Source: Rhodobacterales bacterium LSUCC0387 (lineage in GTDB: Bacteria > Pseudomonadota > Alphaproteobacteria > Rhodobacterales > Rhodobacteraceae). Taken from it: a stretch of DNA of 64,000 nucleotides. Shown piece by piece: positions 1-9,508 of this stretch. Within the stretch, counting starts at the first letter, position 1. Every line of letters begins with the position of its first letter. The DNA lies in contig WVSR01000001.1 in NCBI GenBank assembly GCA_015689775.1, forward strand, positions 1,365,501 through 1,429,500. Direction: 5' to 3'. The notes under the pieces are model-generated. The model ran no database searches and was not told the DNA's origin. It saw only the letters and a program-made list of their open reading frames with translations. Made by a program: the position numbers and the translations under genes.

Positions 1-6
1 TTCCTT

Positions 7-243
7 TTAATCGGGCGCGCGGGTGGTGAGGGCAAGCGCATGCAATTCGCCCGCGCTGCCATCCATTTTGCCCTTGAGAGCGGCATAAACAGCACGTTGC
101 TGCGCAACGCGGTTCATGCCCTTAAAGCTGGCATCAATCACTTGGGCGGTGAAATGCTGGCCATCATCACCCTCAACCGTGATCTGCGCTTCGGGAAAGG
201 ACGCGCGGATTAGGTCTTTGATGTCTTGTACTGTGATTGCCAT
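7..243 (-). CDS. bolA: BolA/IbaG-family protein
   Basis: A 78-residue protein of the BolA family. Members partner with monothiol glutaredoxins to handle [2Fe-2S] clusters in the cytoplasm. The family pattern is visible: an N-terminal helix, the segment from EAQITVEG to FTAQVIDASF, and the central RVAQQRAVYAALKGKM stretch containing the helix that follows the conserved nucleotide-like loop. I place the start at the ATG giving MAITVQDIK; an in-frame codon four residues upstream is also possible. It lies just after purL on the same strand. In Rhodobacterales a monothiol glutaredoxin gene normally follows, and that would lie outside the window (inference). Confidence 0.88.
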   Translation of the reverse strand: MAITVQDIKDLIRASFPEAQITVEGDDGQHFTAQVIDASFKGMNRVAQQRAVYAALKGKMDGSAGELHALALTTRAPD

Positions 244-331
244 ATCTGCCCTCATGAATTCCGACCTGTTCCTTTTAATCTAAGCCTCCATTCGGCCCCA
301 AACAAGAGGGCTGTTAGGGACACGTTTTGGA

Positions 332-2494
332 TCAGTCAAACAGGCGTGACAGCGTGCCATCTGACAGGGCCCGAAGGGCATCAAGGCTTTCGCTAGAACC
401 GCCTATAGTGATTTGGTCGCTGCCAAATTTGCCAACAGTGGTGATCTGAAGGCCCGCTTGGCCGGCAGCAACCATTAAGGCTTCGGCCTTATCGGTTGAG
501 CAGGCGACCAAATAGCGCCCTTGATCTTCGCCAAACAAGGTGGCTGCATCGCTTGCGTCTAGTTTCACACCTGTGGAGGAGGATGCGGCCATTTCGAACG
601 CGGCCAAGGCAAGCCCGCCATCCGAGAGGTCGTTACAAGCCGAAATCATTTTGCGATTGTCGAGAATGAATTGGCCCGCTTTGCGCTCTGCCTCAAGATC
701 AACGGGGGGCGCATCGCCCTCAATGCGATGGAATACTTCTGCCAAAAGTGCAGATTGGCCCAAATGTCCCTGGGTTTCCCCGATCAAAAGCGCCCAGTGA
801 CCCTCGCGCGCAGTGCCGTTGATCAAATCGCGGTCAATATCCGCAATCAGGCCAACCGCCCCAATAGTGGGGGTGGGCAGGATCGCGCTGCCATCAGTTT
901 CATTGTAAAGGCTGACATTGCCTGAAACGATCGGGGTTTCAAGCGCCAAACAAGCCGCGCCAATGCCCTTAATGGCACCCACGAATTGGCCCATGATTTC
1001 GGGTTTTTCAGGGTTGCCAAAATTTAAATTATCAGTGGTCGCAAGGGGTGTTGCACCTACAGAGATAAGGTTGCGATAGGCCTCAGCCACGGCCTGCTTG
1101 CCGCCCTCGAAGGGGTTCGCTTTGACGTAGCGCGGTGTCACATCCGAGGTAAACGCAAGCGCCTTATTCGTGCCTGCCACCCGCACAACGCCCGCCCCAT
1201 AGCCGGGCGTGCGGATCGTATCAGCGCCCACTTGGGTGTCATATTGTTGATAGACCCAGCCGCGCCCGCAGTAATTGGGCGAAGACAAAAGCGCCTTTAA
1301 CCCATCAATCGGGTCGATTTCTGGGATGAAATCCACCGCCTCAGCGACAGCGGTTTCGACCCAAGGGCGGTCGTATTCTGGTGCCGTAGAAGACAGTTTC
1401 GACAGCGGCAAATCCGCCTTGACCGCATTGCCGTGCATTATCACGAAGCGATCCTCGGCGATCGTTTCCCCAACAATGACAAAATCGAGATCCCATTTTT
1501 CAAAAATCGCGCGCGCCTCGGCCTCTTTTTCGGGGCGTAGCACCATCAACATGCGCTCTTGGCTCTCGGAGAGCATCATCTCATAGGCGGTCATATTAGG
1601 CTCGCGCTGCGGCACATATTCAAGTTGCAGCTTGATACCCAAGCCGCCCTTATCCCCCATCTCAACCGCAGAACAGGTCAGGCCAGCGGCGCCCATATCT
1701 TGAATTGAGATAACCGCGCCAGAGGCCATCAATTCAAGGCAGGCCTCAAGCAGGCGCTTTTCTGTGAAAGGGTCGCCAACCTGAACAGTTGGGCGCTTTT
1801 CCTCAATCGTGTCGTCAAACTCGGCGCTTGCCATTGTGGCCCCGCCAACCCCATCACGACCTGTTTTAGCGCCCAAATAGACGACAGGCATCCCCACGCC
1901 AGAGGCGGCGGAATAGAAAATCTTGTCCGTCTCAGCTATACCTGCGGCAAAGGCATTCACCAAGCAATTGCCATTGTATGCCGCGTCAAAGCGTAACTCG
2001 CCCCCCACAGTGGGCACGCCGAAACTATTGCCATAGCCGCCAACACCGCGCACAACTCCATGGATCAAAGAGCGTGTTTTGGGGTGATCTACCCCACCAA
2101 AGGAAAGTGCATTCATCGCCGCAATTGGACGCGCGCCCATAGTGAAAACATCGCGCAAAATCCCACCCATACCCGTGGCCGCGCCCTGATAGGGCTCGAT
2201 ATAGGAGGGGTGGTTGTGGCTTTCCATTTTGAATACGACCGCCTGATCATCACCAATATCGACAATGCCTGCATTTTCGCCTGGCCCGCAAATAACCTGC
2301 TGCCCTTCAGTCGGCAGAGTGCGCAACCATTTTTTCGAAGATTTATAAGAGCAATGTTCGTTCCACATGGCCGAAAAAATGCCAAGTTCCGTGAAATTCG
2401 GGGTACGGCCGATAATCTCGAGGATGCGCTCATATTCATCAGGCTTAAGGCCATGTGCAGCGATCAACTCGGGGGTAATTTCGGGTTCGGTCAT
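332..2494 (-). CDS. purL: Phosphoribosylformylglycinamidine synthase subunit PurL
   Basis: A 720-residue small-type PurL. It catalyses the ATP-dependent conversion of FGAR to FGAM in purine synthesis, using ammonia from PurQ with PurS. The sequence NEHCSYKSS near residues 45-53 holds the conserved active-site His region. GPGENAG, the glycine-rich MESHNHPS segment and the later TSDVTPRYV and [11 protein letters not shown] motifs are all typical. Its length matches the PurL of the PurLQS system, not the fused 1,300-residue enzyme. The upstream in-frame extension to 2536 is rejected because [16 protein letters not shown] is the usual N terminus. It is followed by bolA about 90 bases later. Confidence 0.97.
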   Translation of the reverse strand: MTEPEITPELIAAHGLKPDEYERILEIIGRTPNFTELGIFSAMWNEHCSYKSSKKWLRTLPTEGQQVICGPGENAGIVDIGDDQAVVFKMESHNHPSYIEPYQGAATGMGGILRDVFTMGARPIAAMNALSFGGVDHPKTRSLIHGVVRGVGGYGNSFGVPTVGGELRFDAAYNGNCLVNAFAAGIAETDKIFYSAASGVGMPVVYLGAKTGRDGVGGATMASAEFDDTIEEKRPTVQVGDPFTEKRLLEACLELMASGAVISIQDMGAAGLTCSAVEMGDKGGLGIKLQLEYVPQREPNMTAYEMMLSESQERMLMVLRPEKEAEARAIFEKWDLDFVIVGETIAEDRFVIMHGNAVKADLPLSKLSSTAPEYDRPWVETAVAEAVDFIPEIDPIDGLKALLSSPNYCGRGWVYQQYDTQVGADTIRTPGYGAGVVRVAGTNKALAFTSDVTPRYVKANPFEGGKQAVAEAYRNLISVGATPLATTDNLNFGNPEKPEIMGQFVGAIKGIGAACLALETPIVSGNVSLYNETDGSAILPTPTIGAVGLIADIDRDLINGTAREGHWALLIGETQGHLGQSALLAEVFHRIEGDAPPVDLEAERKAGQFILDNRKMISACNDLSDGGLALAAFEMAASSSTGVKLDASDAATLFGEDQGRYLVACSTDKAEALMVAAGQAGLQITTVGKFGSDQITIGGSSESLDALRALSDGTLSRLFD

Positions 2495-2617
2495 GGGGTA
2501 TAGTTCCTGTGGCGAGGCGCAATGGCGCGCAGACACCTGGTCTTTACGGCATCGGCGCGCGAGGGGAAAGGGGGGCGGGGCCCAGGTTTTGGAAGAACCA
2601 CTTCCTGCACTTTGGCC

Positions 2618-2645
2618 AAAAAAAAGGCCGAGACAAGTCTCGGCC
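2618..2645 (-). terminator. Rho-independent terminator
   Basis: Stem GGCCGAGAC paired with GTCTCGGCC, then eight T on the minus strand. It ends the candidate small RNA and/or the LysR transcript. The plus strand has no T-run after the stem, so it is directional. Confidence 0.8.
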
Positions 2646-2694
2646 GAAGTCCAACAGGGAGGTAGTCATGACACTTTGTTAAAATGCCACCACT
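2618..2694 (-). ncRNA. Candidate small RNA with anti-Shine-Dalgarno CCTCCC segment
   Basis: On the minus strand a TTGATA box (2724-2729) and a TATCTG box (2701-2706) are separated by exactly 17 bases. They predict a start near 2694. The transcript would carry an unpaired CCTCCC (2657-2662), complementary to a ribosome binding site. It would end in a near-perfect hairpin (2626-2645) followed by eight U residues (2618-2625). It begins about 130 bases after the LysR stop on the same strand, so it could also be a 3'-UTR product. Alphaproteobacterial small RNAs with exposed CCUCC loops are known; membership in that group is inference. Confidence 0.45.
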
Positions 2695-2822
2695 TTTGCC
2701 CAGATAATGACCACTTTACGAAATATCAAGAAAAATCCCGCCTTTGGAATGCAAACCGGTCATGCATGTGGCGCATACCACACAGGGTCATGGCCGAAAT
2801 GTCACGCAGGATTTCAGACTAT

Positions 2823-3734
2823 TTAGGCGTTTCCGTCTCGTTCTTTGCGGCGATGTGCGATGATTTCTTCGGTCACAAACTCGCGGAAGGCCTCGATCCG
2901 TTTGGATTGCCGCAGTTCTTCGGGATAGGCAAGAAAAACGGGCACATCATTGCTTTCCACACTATCCAAAACACGCACCAAGTTGGGAAAGTCTTGGGTC
3001 AGGTAATCAGGCAAGACCCCAATGCCAAGGTGATGGATGACGCCCTGCAGTACCCCAAAATAGTTATTCACAGTCAGAAAGCTGCCAATTTCATAGGACA
3101 TCAGCTGACGCACCAAAAGCGCGCCTGAGGATACCTGTGCCGCCGTTGCATTTTGACTGATCAGGCGATGGTCGCGCAAATCCTCAAGCGTTTGCGGGAC
3201 ACCGTTTTGCTCTAGATATTGGGGCGATGCGTAGAGACGCATGCGGATATTCATCAATCGCTTGCGAATGAGATCCGCTTGGCTGGGTTCCTTCATTCGG
3301 ATGGCGACATCGGCCTCGCGCATTGGTAAATCCAGAACCCGTTCTTCAAGCATCAAATCAATCTTGAGATTGGGATATTTTTCATAAAGCGCGGTCAGGC
3401 GGGGCGCCAACCACAGCGAGCCAAAGCCAATGGTGGTGGTCACGCGCAATTCGCCAAATACCTCTTCTTCGCTGTCGCGAATGCGGGCGGCGGCGGCCTC
3501 AAGACGCTTTGCCATGTGAAGCGTGGCGTCAAACAACAATTCGCCTTGTTCGGTCAGGATCAAGCCGCGCGCGTGACGATGAAACAGGGTTGTGTTCAAT
3601 TCGTCTTCAAGGGATCGAATTTGACGTGACACGGCCGATTGGCTGAGATGCAGCACATCCCCCGCATGGGTCAAACTGCCTGCATCCGCCACGGCTTGAA
3701 AGATCCGTAAACGATCCCAATCCATTGAATTCAT
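2823..3734 (-). CDS. LysR-family transcriptional regulator
   Basis: A 303-residue LysR-type regulator. Residues about 5-63 form the winged helix-turn-helix (DRLRIFQAVADAGSLTHAG, then LSQSAVSRQIRSLEDEL). The rest is a periplasmic-binding-protein-like effector domain, with GELRVTTTIGFGSLWLAPRL opening the first lobe. The start at MNSMDWDRLRIFQ agrees with family alignments; a second ATG three codons in would also serve. The target genes cannot be read from context: its neighbours are purL downstream and a TetR gene upstream, all on the minus strand. A terminator or small RNA lies 130-200 bases downstream. Confidence 0.93.
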   Translation of the reverse strand: MNSMDWDRLRIFQAVADAGSLTHAGDVLHLSQSAVSRQIRSLEDELNTTLFHRHARGLILTEQGELLFDATLHMAKRLEAAAARIRDSEEEVFGELRVTTTIGFGSLWLAPRLTALYEKYPNLKIDLMLEERVLDLPMREADVAIRMKEPSQADLIRKRLMNIRMRLYASPQYLEQNGVPQTLEDLRDHRLISQNATAAQVSSGALLVRQLMSYEIGSFLTVNNYFGVLQGVIHHLGIGVLPDYLTQDFPNLVRVLDSVESNDVPVFLAYPEELRQSKRIEAFREFVTEEIIAHRRKERDGNA

Positions 3735-3866
3735 CCTGCGCCCATATCCAAGTATATGGACAATAAAGGTTTTCTTTTGTTCCTTAAAGAGAGATCGTCA
3801 TATTTGTGTAAATTTCACGCGCTAGTGCCATTTTTTTGCCACTGCGTGATGTTTCTGCGTTCTGGG

Positions 3867-4481
3867 CTAATAGTCTTTGTCGAGCAGGCCAAGCCCGCGC
3901 AGATAAATCCCGATCCCTGCCTCAAGCAAGTCTTCGGCGGGGAAGGGGGCATTGCCGCCATCGCGTTCGCGTGCAAAGAGTTCAACAACCCCGTGGCTCA
4001 TGGCCCAGATATGGGCGGTAAACATGGACGCAGGTGGGCGTCTGTCGGCGGGCAATTGTGCGCTCAGCGCCTCGGTGGCCCGTTCCAAAATCGCGCGGGA
4101 TCTTTCTGATGCACGTGCCAAATCAGGATTGGCATTGGCCTTAAGGCCGCTTTCAAACATGGCCAGATAATGACCAGGATAAGATTGTGCAAAATGCAGA
4201 TAAGCGCGCCCTGTGGCCTCAAATGCGGCGAGTGGTGCAGATTTGCTGTAGAACGCGGCCTCCATCGCCTCACGAAAAATCGCGTGACCTTGCAAGGCCG
4301 CCTCGGTGATCAATTCTTTACGGCCTTGAAAATGGCGATACACGGCGGAAGGGGTCACGTCCGCATCCTTGGCCGCCTCAGCCAAAGTGAAACCTGCAGG
4401 GCCTTTTTCGGTAATCAACCGCAAAGCGGCCTCAACCAACGCTTGACGCAAATTGCCATGATGATAGCCCTGTTTACGCAT
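3867..4481 (-). CDS. TetR/AcrR-family transcriptional regulator
   Basis: A 204-residue TetR-type repressor. The N-terminal helix-turn-helix is clear: RQALVEAALRLITEKGPAGFTLAEAAKDADV followed by TPSAVYRHFQGRKELITE, residues about 10-58. The C-terminal ligand domain resembles the WHG type (AMSHGVVELFARE near residue 165). It follows the decayed ppk2 gene on the same strand by only about 24 bases, so it may once have been co-transcribed with it. No ligand or target can be assigned from the sequence. Confidence 0.92.
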   Translation of the reverse strand: MRKQGYHHGNLRQALVEAALRLITEKGPAGFTLAEAAKDADVTPSAVYRHFQGRKELITEAALQGHAIFREAMEAAFYSKSAPLAAFEATGRAYLHFAQSYPGHYLAMFESGLKANANPDLARASERSRAILERATEALSAQLPADRRPPASMFTAHIWAMSHGVVELFARERDGGNAPFPAEDLLEAGIGIYLRGLGLLDKDY

Positions 4482-4504
4482 TGTCCCTTTTATCTTTCCA
4501 AACC

Positions 4505-5360
4505 TCAGGCCTGCCAGTTATGGCAGGATAGTGGACGGACGCAAGGTTGGGTTTTTTCTGGATAATCATACTGGCTGAGTATCTGTCGGATCACCGCCAA
4601 ACGCGCGCGGCGCTTGTCATCGGCACGGATCAGATGCCACGGCGCTGTGGCGGTATGGGTGCGGGTCAAAGTTTCGCGGATCGCGACGTTTTATTCGTGC
4701 CATTTCGCAAGACCATCGACATCGATACGAGACAGTTTCCAATGTTTGAGTGGGTCATTCTCAAGCGCCAAAAAGCGGCGCAGTTATTGGCAGTGTCTAG
4801 ATTGAGCAAGATTTTTGCAAGGCTGATCCCAACCTCAAGCAGCATATCTTTGAACCGCGGGGCTTTGGCAAAAAAAGCTTCGCGTTACGCAGTCGTGCAA
4901 AAGCCAAACACATGTTCCACCATGCCGCGATTATACCATGTTCGATTAAAGAGACGAATTTGCCCGCGGCTTGGCAGATTTTGGATTTAGCGCTGAAAAT
5001 ACCATTGCCCCGCCTCGGTCTCGTTGGGTTACGACAAGGCTATAATTAGTACCGCCTGGGGGTTTAAGTTTTCCATGGCGCGCACAATCGTGCCGCCCCT
5101 TCCCGCAGCATCGCGCCTCTCGAAAATAATGCTAATTTGTTGACCTGTTTCGCGCTCCCATGCGTGAAATTTCGCCAGTTCGATTTGTAATGCGTCCATT
5201 TCGGCCCTGTAGAGACTATTCTGCATCCGAGCGCCATAGGGGTAGTCGGATCAAGAATATTGGAATTCTCGGCCGTCTTTAGGGCCGCGCGGATTGCCTA
5301 GGCCGCATCGTCTTCAAAATAGCGAGTAATTGCGCCATCAAATGGCTTTCTATCAATCAT
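4505..5360 (-). pseudogene. Decayed polyphosphate kinase 2 (ppk2) gene
   Basis: I reassembled a full-length PPK2-family reading from three frames on the minus strand. It starts at an ATG (5360) behind GGGGAA and reads MIDRKPFDGAITRYFED, then a TAG. It changes frame before SDYPYGARMQN, continues through a Walker-A-like FERRDAAGRGGTI, and meets a TAA after LIIALS. It continues as QWYFQR, with a TAA where a Tyr is expected, then [20 protein letters not shown], another TAA, and a frame change near 4785. The end reads [20 protein letters not shown] and APWHLIRADDKRRARL. At least five in-frame stops and two frameshifts are present, yet the residue pattern is still sharp, so decay looks fairly recent. 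PPK2 enzymes transfer phosphate between polyphosphate and nucleotides. Confidence 0.85.
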
Positions 5361-5417
5361 GACCAATTCCCCAGTCCAGTCTGGGTTGAATATCGGGGCG
5401 CATCATGCGCCCGTCTA

Positions 5418-6365
5418 TTACTGCCGCAGATCGGTGCTGTCTTGACCAATGCGTGCCATATCAAAGGGTGTGGTCAAATAGATTTCCGAAATCCAATTGC
5501 CGAACAAAAGATGGGCATGACTGCGCCAGCGGTTCAAGGGCCTTTGGTTTGGATCATCGTGGGGAAAGTAATTGACGGGTAGGGCGATACTGGCCCCGTT
5601 CACCTGAACATTGGCCAGATCACGATGGTATTCCTCGGCCAAGGTGGTGCTGTCATATTCAAGATGATTGAACATATAGAGCGCGCGGTGTGCGCTATCT
5701 TCGACCAAGGCGGGGCCAACTTCGGGGCTGTTGAGCAAGACGGGCAGGCCCGCTGCCTCAATCTCGGGGCGGCGCGTCTCCGTCCAACGGCTGACTGGCA
5801 TTACCAAATCATCAGAGAACCCCCGCAAATAGGGGCTTTCCGATTGCAGATTGCTATGCCGATAGCAACCGAATTGCTTGGCGGGCAGCATGTGTTTTTT
5901 GACGCCGTGGAAATAATTGATCATCGCCATCCCGCCCCAGCAAATGCCAAAAGTGGAATGCACATTGCTTTGCGTCCATTCGAAGATTTCGCACAGCTCG
6001 GACCAATAGGTCACATCTTCGAAATCCAGATGCTCAATCGGCGCGCCTGTGATGATCAGACCATCAAATTTTTGGTCGCGCACATCGCGAAATGGTTGAT
6101 AAAATTCGGCCATATGTTCCGCGGTGGTGTTCTTGGTTTCATGTTCGCTCATGCGGATCAGCGAGAATTCTGTCTGTAAGGGCGATGCGCCAATCAGGCG
6201 GGCAAATTGTGTCTCGGTCTGAATTTTCTTGGGCATCAGGTTCAAAAGCCCAATTTTTAATGGCCGAATATCTTGGCTTTCTGCCGCGCTGCGCCCCATG
6301 ACCATCACCCCCTCATTCCGAAGGATGGAGAATGCAGGTAGGCTGGTTGGCAGGGTTATCGGCAT
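5418..6365 (-). CDS. metA: Homoserine O-acyltransferase MetA, predicted acetyl-CoA type
   Basis: A 315-residue MetA that activates homoserine in methionine synthesis. It aligns without gaps to the E. coli enzyme over the first 111 residues. The catalytic Cys lies in [10 protein letters not shown] (about residue 142), and the His/Glu pair is in FNHLEYD. The acyl-CoA-selecting position 111 is Glu (TGAPIE) where E. coli has Gly (TGAPLG). By the published rule that Glu111 gives acetyl specificity, this should be a homoserine O-acetyltransferase despite the metA name. Only 34 bases separate it from the upstream ATPase gene, so there is no room for its own leader riboswitch. Confidence 0.93.
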   Translation of the reverse strand: MPITLPTSLPAFSILRNEGVMVMGRSAAESQDIRPLKIGLLNLMPKKIQTETQFARLIGASPLQTEFSLIRMSEHETKNTTAEHMAEFYQPFRDVRDQKFDGLIITGAPIEHLDFEDVTYWSELCEIFEWTQSNVHSTFGICWGGMAMINYFHGVKKHMLPAKQFGCYRHSNLQSESPYLRGFSDDLVMPVSRWTETRRPEIEAAGLPVLLNSPEVGPALVEDSAHRALYMFNHLEYDSTTLAEEYHRDLANVQVNGASIALPVNYFPHDDPNQRPLNRWRSHAHLLFGNWISEIYLTTPFDMARIGQDSTDLRQ

Positions 6366-6399
6366 TTGGTGATCCGTATCTTCAACGCGAAAAGCGGAT

Positions 6400-7278
6400 T
6401 TAGGCTATCTCGCCGCGCGCCTCAAGGGCTGTCGCGATCAAATCAATCACATCTTGTGCATCAGACACACGCGCTACATCCTCGGCGTTGATGCGCAGGC
6501 CCCAGTTTTTCGCCATATCGCGATAAAGCGGTGCGCGATGATGCAAGGCTGCCGCATATGTGTTGCGGATAAAGTCATCTGGATTAACCGCATCGGGCGA
6601 CAGACCCGTTTCAGCCAGATACTCAGTCCATCGCGCATTCAGAACTTGCGGCTGGTAATACATGGGCTTTGGCGCACGGGTGAAACGGCGGATCAATTCC
6701 TCGGTATGATCCTCGCTGCCCTCAATCCAGATCATCAGGCAATTTTGCGCAAGTGTGCGCATCACCTCGTCTTGCGGGTCGTTGGGGTCAACCACTTCAC
6801 AAATAGAGCCGCCCGTGTCGCAGACAAAATTGGCATATCCATAAAGATCACGCGCGCGGCTGATAAAGCTGGGCGTGTCTAAAAGGGCGTTGATCTCAGC
6901 GCGCCGATGCAGCGCCTGACGGCGCATATATTCTTCAAACCCGACCCCACCTTTCGCAGGATCGCCAGGTTTTCCGAGGAAGGTAGAGAGCGGCGTGAGG
7001 TTGTTAAACGTGATGTTCGAGCCGATATAAATCGAATCCGACTTCAGCAAATCTGCCAGAAACGGCACTTGCATCGCCTGACGTTTGAGATTGTCGACAA
7101 TATGCTCGCCCATGTAGGCGGTGCCGATTCGGTAATCGATGGAATAGTGGAACCAATCACCTGCATCACGCAGCAAATTGGCAAGCCGTGTCTTGCCAAG
7201 GCCTGACATCCCAAAAAAAAGAACCTGTTTTTGCGCCGCTCCACGCCAATCGCTTGCGGATTTATAAAGCATTTCCAT
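6400..7278 (-). CDS. P-loop ATPase of unknown role
   Basis: About 292 residues with a Walker A motif, FGMSGLGKT, close to the N terminus. It is a small kinase-like or ATPase fold conserved in Rhodobacterales in my recollection, with no assigned function. A possible acidic second motif is [14 protein letters not shown] in the middle of the protein. There is no signal peptide or membrane segment, so it should be cytoplasmic. I chose the ATG at 7278 ([11 protein letters not shown]); a TTG at 7299 behind AAGG would add seven residues. It is followed by metA after 34 bases on the same strand, so the two are probably co-transcribed. Confidence 0.75.
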   Translation of the reverse strand: MEMLYKSASDWRGAAQKQVLFFGMSGLGKTRLANLLRDAGDWFHYSIDYRIGTAYMGEHIVDNLKRQAMQVPFLADLLKSDSIYIGSNITFNNLTPLSTFLGKPGDPAKGGVGFEEYMRRQALHRRAEINALLDTPSFISRARDLYGYANFVCDTGGSICEVVDPNDPQDEVMRTLAQNCLMIWIEGSEDHTEELIRRFTRAPKPMYYQPQVLNARWTEYLAETGLSPDAVNPDDFIRNTYAAALHHRAPLYRDMAKNWGLRINAEDVARVSDAQDVIDLIATALEARGEIA

Positions 7279-7363
7279 AGGGCCTGCCGCCTTTGCCAAA
7301 GCCTTGTTTTGGAAGGTCTATCCCGAAAACCTGCTAAATTCCAATGGCGATTTTGGGGCGACC

Positions 7364-7609
7364 TTAAAAGCGATGGCTCAGGCGGATCGTGGTGCGTCTT
7401 GCCCGGTTCCCGCTGAACCGCACAAAGGGCGTGGTTCCAAGCCCCTTTGTTGTGTCGTCAAATCCCACCTTCGATAGGGCAAACCCGATTGCAGCGCTGC
7501 CGCGCATTTATTCGGCCCCAAGGGTGAATATACGCAGGCCATCAATGCCAATGCACAGACTGCACAAAAGTGAATAAACGGGTGCAAGCAACCAACGCTT
7601 ACGGGTCAT
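7364..7609 (-). pseudogene. Small gene interrupted by one stop codon
   Basis: An ATG at 7609 sits behind a strong AGGAGG ribosome binding site and an AT-rich promoter-like region. The frame reads 33 codons (MTRKRWLLAPVYSLLCSLC, a hydrophobic N terminus), meets TAA at 7510-7508, and stays open for 47 more codons. That second part begins MRGSAAIGFALSKVG and ends RRTTIRLSHRF before TAA. The whole unit is exactly 82 codons. The second half looks protein-like, so I read this as one small exported or membrane protein gene broken by a single nonsense change. Two separate tiny genes, or a chance frame, are the alternatives. I do not recognise the family. Confidence 0.4.
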
Positions 7610-7701
7610 GATGGGCGTCCCTCCTGTAATGATCTGGCTTGGTGATAATTAAGCGAAAGTACACCCTTATTGTATATATAAAAATGCCTAAAATATTATA
7701 T

Positions 7702-8598
7702 TCAGCTCTTCGCGCCTCTGTGGTGTTCTAGCCGAGCTGCGCCTGTAATATTCAGGTAATTCGCCCCGAAAATAAGGGCTGCCCCCAAAAGCACCATTGG
7801 GTCAAGGGGTTCGGCATAGAGCATGACCCCGATCAGTGCGATCACAGGCAGCCGCACAAAATCCAGTGGCATCACCACCGAGGCGGGCGCGACACTGAGG
7901 GCTGATGTCAGGCATAAATGCGCCACAAGCCCTGCAAAGCCGATCAAAACAATCCACGCCACATTGCCTCCTGTGGGCAAGGCCATATTCCCATCTGCAA
8001 GGCTGCAGACCAACCCCAGGACCAGTTGCATGATCGTGAGATAAAACATGATGCAGGTTATGGTTTGGCTCTGCGTTAGGCGTTTGGTGAAAATCGCTGT
8101 GCTGGCAAAACAAAGCGCCGCCGCCGCGGCAATGATCATCCCGGCAGAGGGGGGCGCCACCCAAGGGCGCACGACAAGTAAGATGCCGATGAACCCCACA
8201 GCCGCGACAAACACCTTGAGCCGCGTCAAGCGCTCGCTCAGAAACAGGGCAGCTAAAAGCATGACCCAGAGCGGCGAGGTGAATTCAAGCGCGAAGACCT
8301 GCGCAAGTGGGATGACAGTGATTGCGTAAAACCACAGGTTTTGCCCCGCAAAATGAAATATATTGCGCCCGATATGCATCGGCAGCTTGTCGCGTTTGAC
8401 ATCGCCCCATTTTCCAAAGGCCGTGGCGAGGATCGCAACAACCACCACTCCCACAGCCGAGCGATAGGTCATGATCTCGAATGTGTCCAATTCAAAGGAG
8501 ACAGCGCGCCCTGCGATGGCCATAAGGGTAAAGGCGACAATTGCCCCCGTCATCCAGAGCGCCGCCAATGCGGGGCGCTGTTGGTTTGCTTGGCTCAT
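7702..8598 (-). CDS. DMT-superfamily (EamA) transporter
   Basis: A 298-residue inner-membrane protein with about ten hydrophobic helices arranged as two EamA repeats. The first repeat runs from ALAALWMTGAIVAFTLM to ALFLSERLTRLK; the second runs from GMIIAAAAALCFASTAIF to LIFGANYLNI. The characteristic FTSPLWVMLLA and LSERLT segments mark the end of repeat one. The substrate cannot be read. The start MSQANQQRPALAALW is preferred over an in-frame codon at 8715, which would add a charged non-membrane extension overlapping mazG. Confidence 0.9.
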   Translation of the reverse strand: MSQANQQRPALAALWMTGAIVAFTLMAIAGRAVSFELDTFEIMTYRSAVGVVVVAILATAFGKWGDVKRDKLPMHIGRNIFHFAGQNLWFYAITVIPLAQVFALEFTSPLWVMLLAALFLSERLTRLKVFVAAVGFIGILLVVRPWVAPPSAGMIIAAAAALCFASTAIFTKRLTQSQTITCIMFYLTIMQLVLGLVCSLADGNMALPTGGNVAWIVLIGFAGLVAHLCLTSALSVAPASVVMPLDFVRLPVIALIGVMLYAEPLDPMVLLGAALIFGANYLNITGAARLEHHRGAKS

Positions 8599-8684
8599 CT
8601 TTGAACGCTCTCTCAGGAAGGCGCCCCAAAAACGCGCCAAGGAATGAAGGTAGCTAAAATCACAGGCTTGGCAAGATGGCGGTG

Positions 8685-9497
8685 TTACAGCCCCTTGGTC
8701 TTGGCCTCTTGCCACAAGGCTTCCATCTCTTCGAGATTGGACTGATCTGCGCTGCGACCATCAGCTTGAAGTTCGTTTTCTATATAATTGAAACGGCGCG
8801 TGAATTTTTCATTCGCCTTACGCAAAGCGGTTTCAGGGTCAACCTTGAGATGGCGCGCCAGATTGGCCATCACAAACAGCAAATCCCCCATTTCTTCGGC
8901 GATTTTCTCTGGGGGAAGGGTCGCGCACGCCTCGGCCAATTCGGCGGATTCTTCGGCGATTTTATCGATCACCTGATCAATCTGGGGCCAATCAAACCCC
9001 ACGCGCGCGGCCCGCTTCTGTAGTTTTTCCGCCCGCATCAAGGCGGGCAAGCCGAGTGCGACATCGGCCAAAACCTCCATTTTAGCATGGGCGGCGCGCT
9101 CGCGGGCTTTGATCTTTTCCCAATCTTCGACCTGTTGGTCTGCGGATTTGTCGCGATTTCCTGCGCCAAACACATGCGGGTGGCGCGTGACCATCTTGTC
9201 GGAAATGTCGCGCAGGACATCGTCAAAGGTAAAATATCCCGCTTCTTCCGCCATTTGCGCGTGATAGACCGATTGCAGAACCAGATCCCCCAATTCGCCG
9301 CGCAATTCATCCCATGCACGGCGTGAGATTGCATCGGCCACCTCGTAGGCCTCTTCAATGGTGTAGGGGGCAATGCTGTCGAAATCTTGCTCGATATCCC
9401 AAGGGCAGCCTGCCTGTGGGTCGCGCAAGGCGCGCATGATTTCCAGAAGGCGAGCCACAGATCCGCCGCCATTTTCAATCAGATCACGATCATACAT
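8685..9497 (-). CDS. mazG: Nucleoside triphosphate pyrophosphohydrolase MazG
   Basis: A 270-residue protein with two MazG domains. It hydrolyses NTPs and damaged nucleotides to monophosphates and pyrophosphate. The first domain shows LLEIMRALRDPQAGCPWD, then the metal-binding EEAYEVADAI and RGELGDLVLQSVYHAQMAEE. The second repeats this as QVIDKIAEESAELAEA and EEMGDLLFVMANLARHL. The start MYDRDLIENGGG follows a purine-rich stretch; the longer frame to 9650 runs into the flavin reductase gene and lacks family support. It lies 11 bases downstream of the flavin reductase gene. Confidence 0.95.
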   Translation of the reverse strand: MYDRDLIENGGGSVARLLEIMRALRDPQAGCPWDIEQDFDSIAPYTIEEAYEVADAISRRAWDELRGELGDLVLQSVYHAQMAEEAGYFTFDDVLRDISDKMVTRHPHVFGAGNRDKSADQQVEDWEKIKARERAAHAKMEVLADVALGLPALMRAEKLQKRAARVGFDWPQIDQVIDKIAEESAELAEACATLPPEKIAEEMGDLLFVMANLARHLKVDPETALRKANEKFTRRFNYIENELQADGRSADQSNLEEMEALWQEAKTKGL

Positions 9498-9508
9498 GGT
9501 GCATCCCT

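Noticed and set aside
2668-2682. Plus-strand mini frame ATG ACA CTT TGT TAA behind GGGAGG
   Set aside because: The GGGAGG is the complement of the CCTCCC in the minus-strand small RNA candidate, and four codons are not evidence of a gene.
2367-3128. 253-residue plus-strand frame spanning the purL start and the LysR end
   Set aside because: It overlaps two well-supported minus-strand genes and has no recognisable motif; it is a shadow frame.
4547-4990. 147-residue plus-strand frame
   Set aside because: It lies antisense to the ppk2 relic, whose residue pattern is convincing on the minus strand.
6366-6399. SAM riboswitch before metA
   Set aside because: Alphaproteobacterial metA often has a SAM-II leader, but only 34 bases separate it from the upstream gene and no such fold fits.
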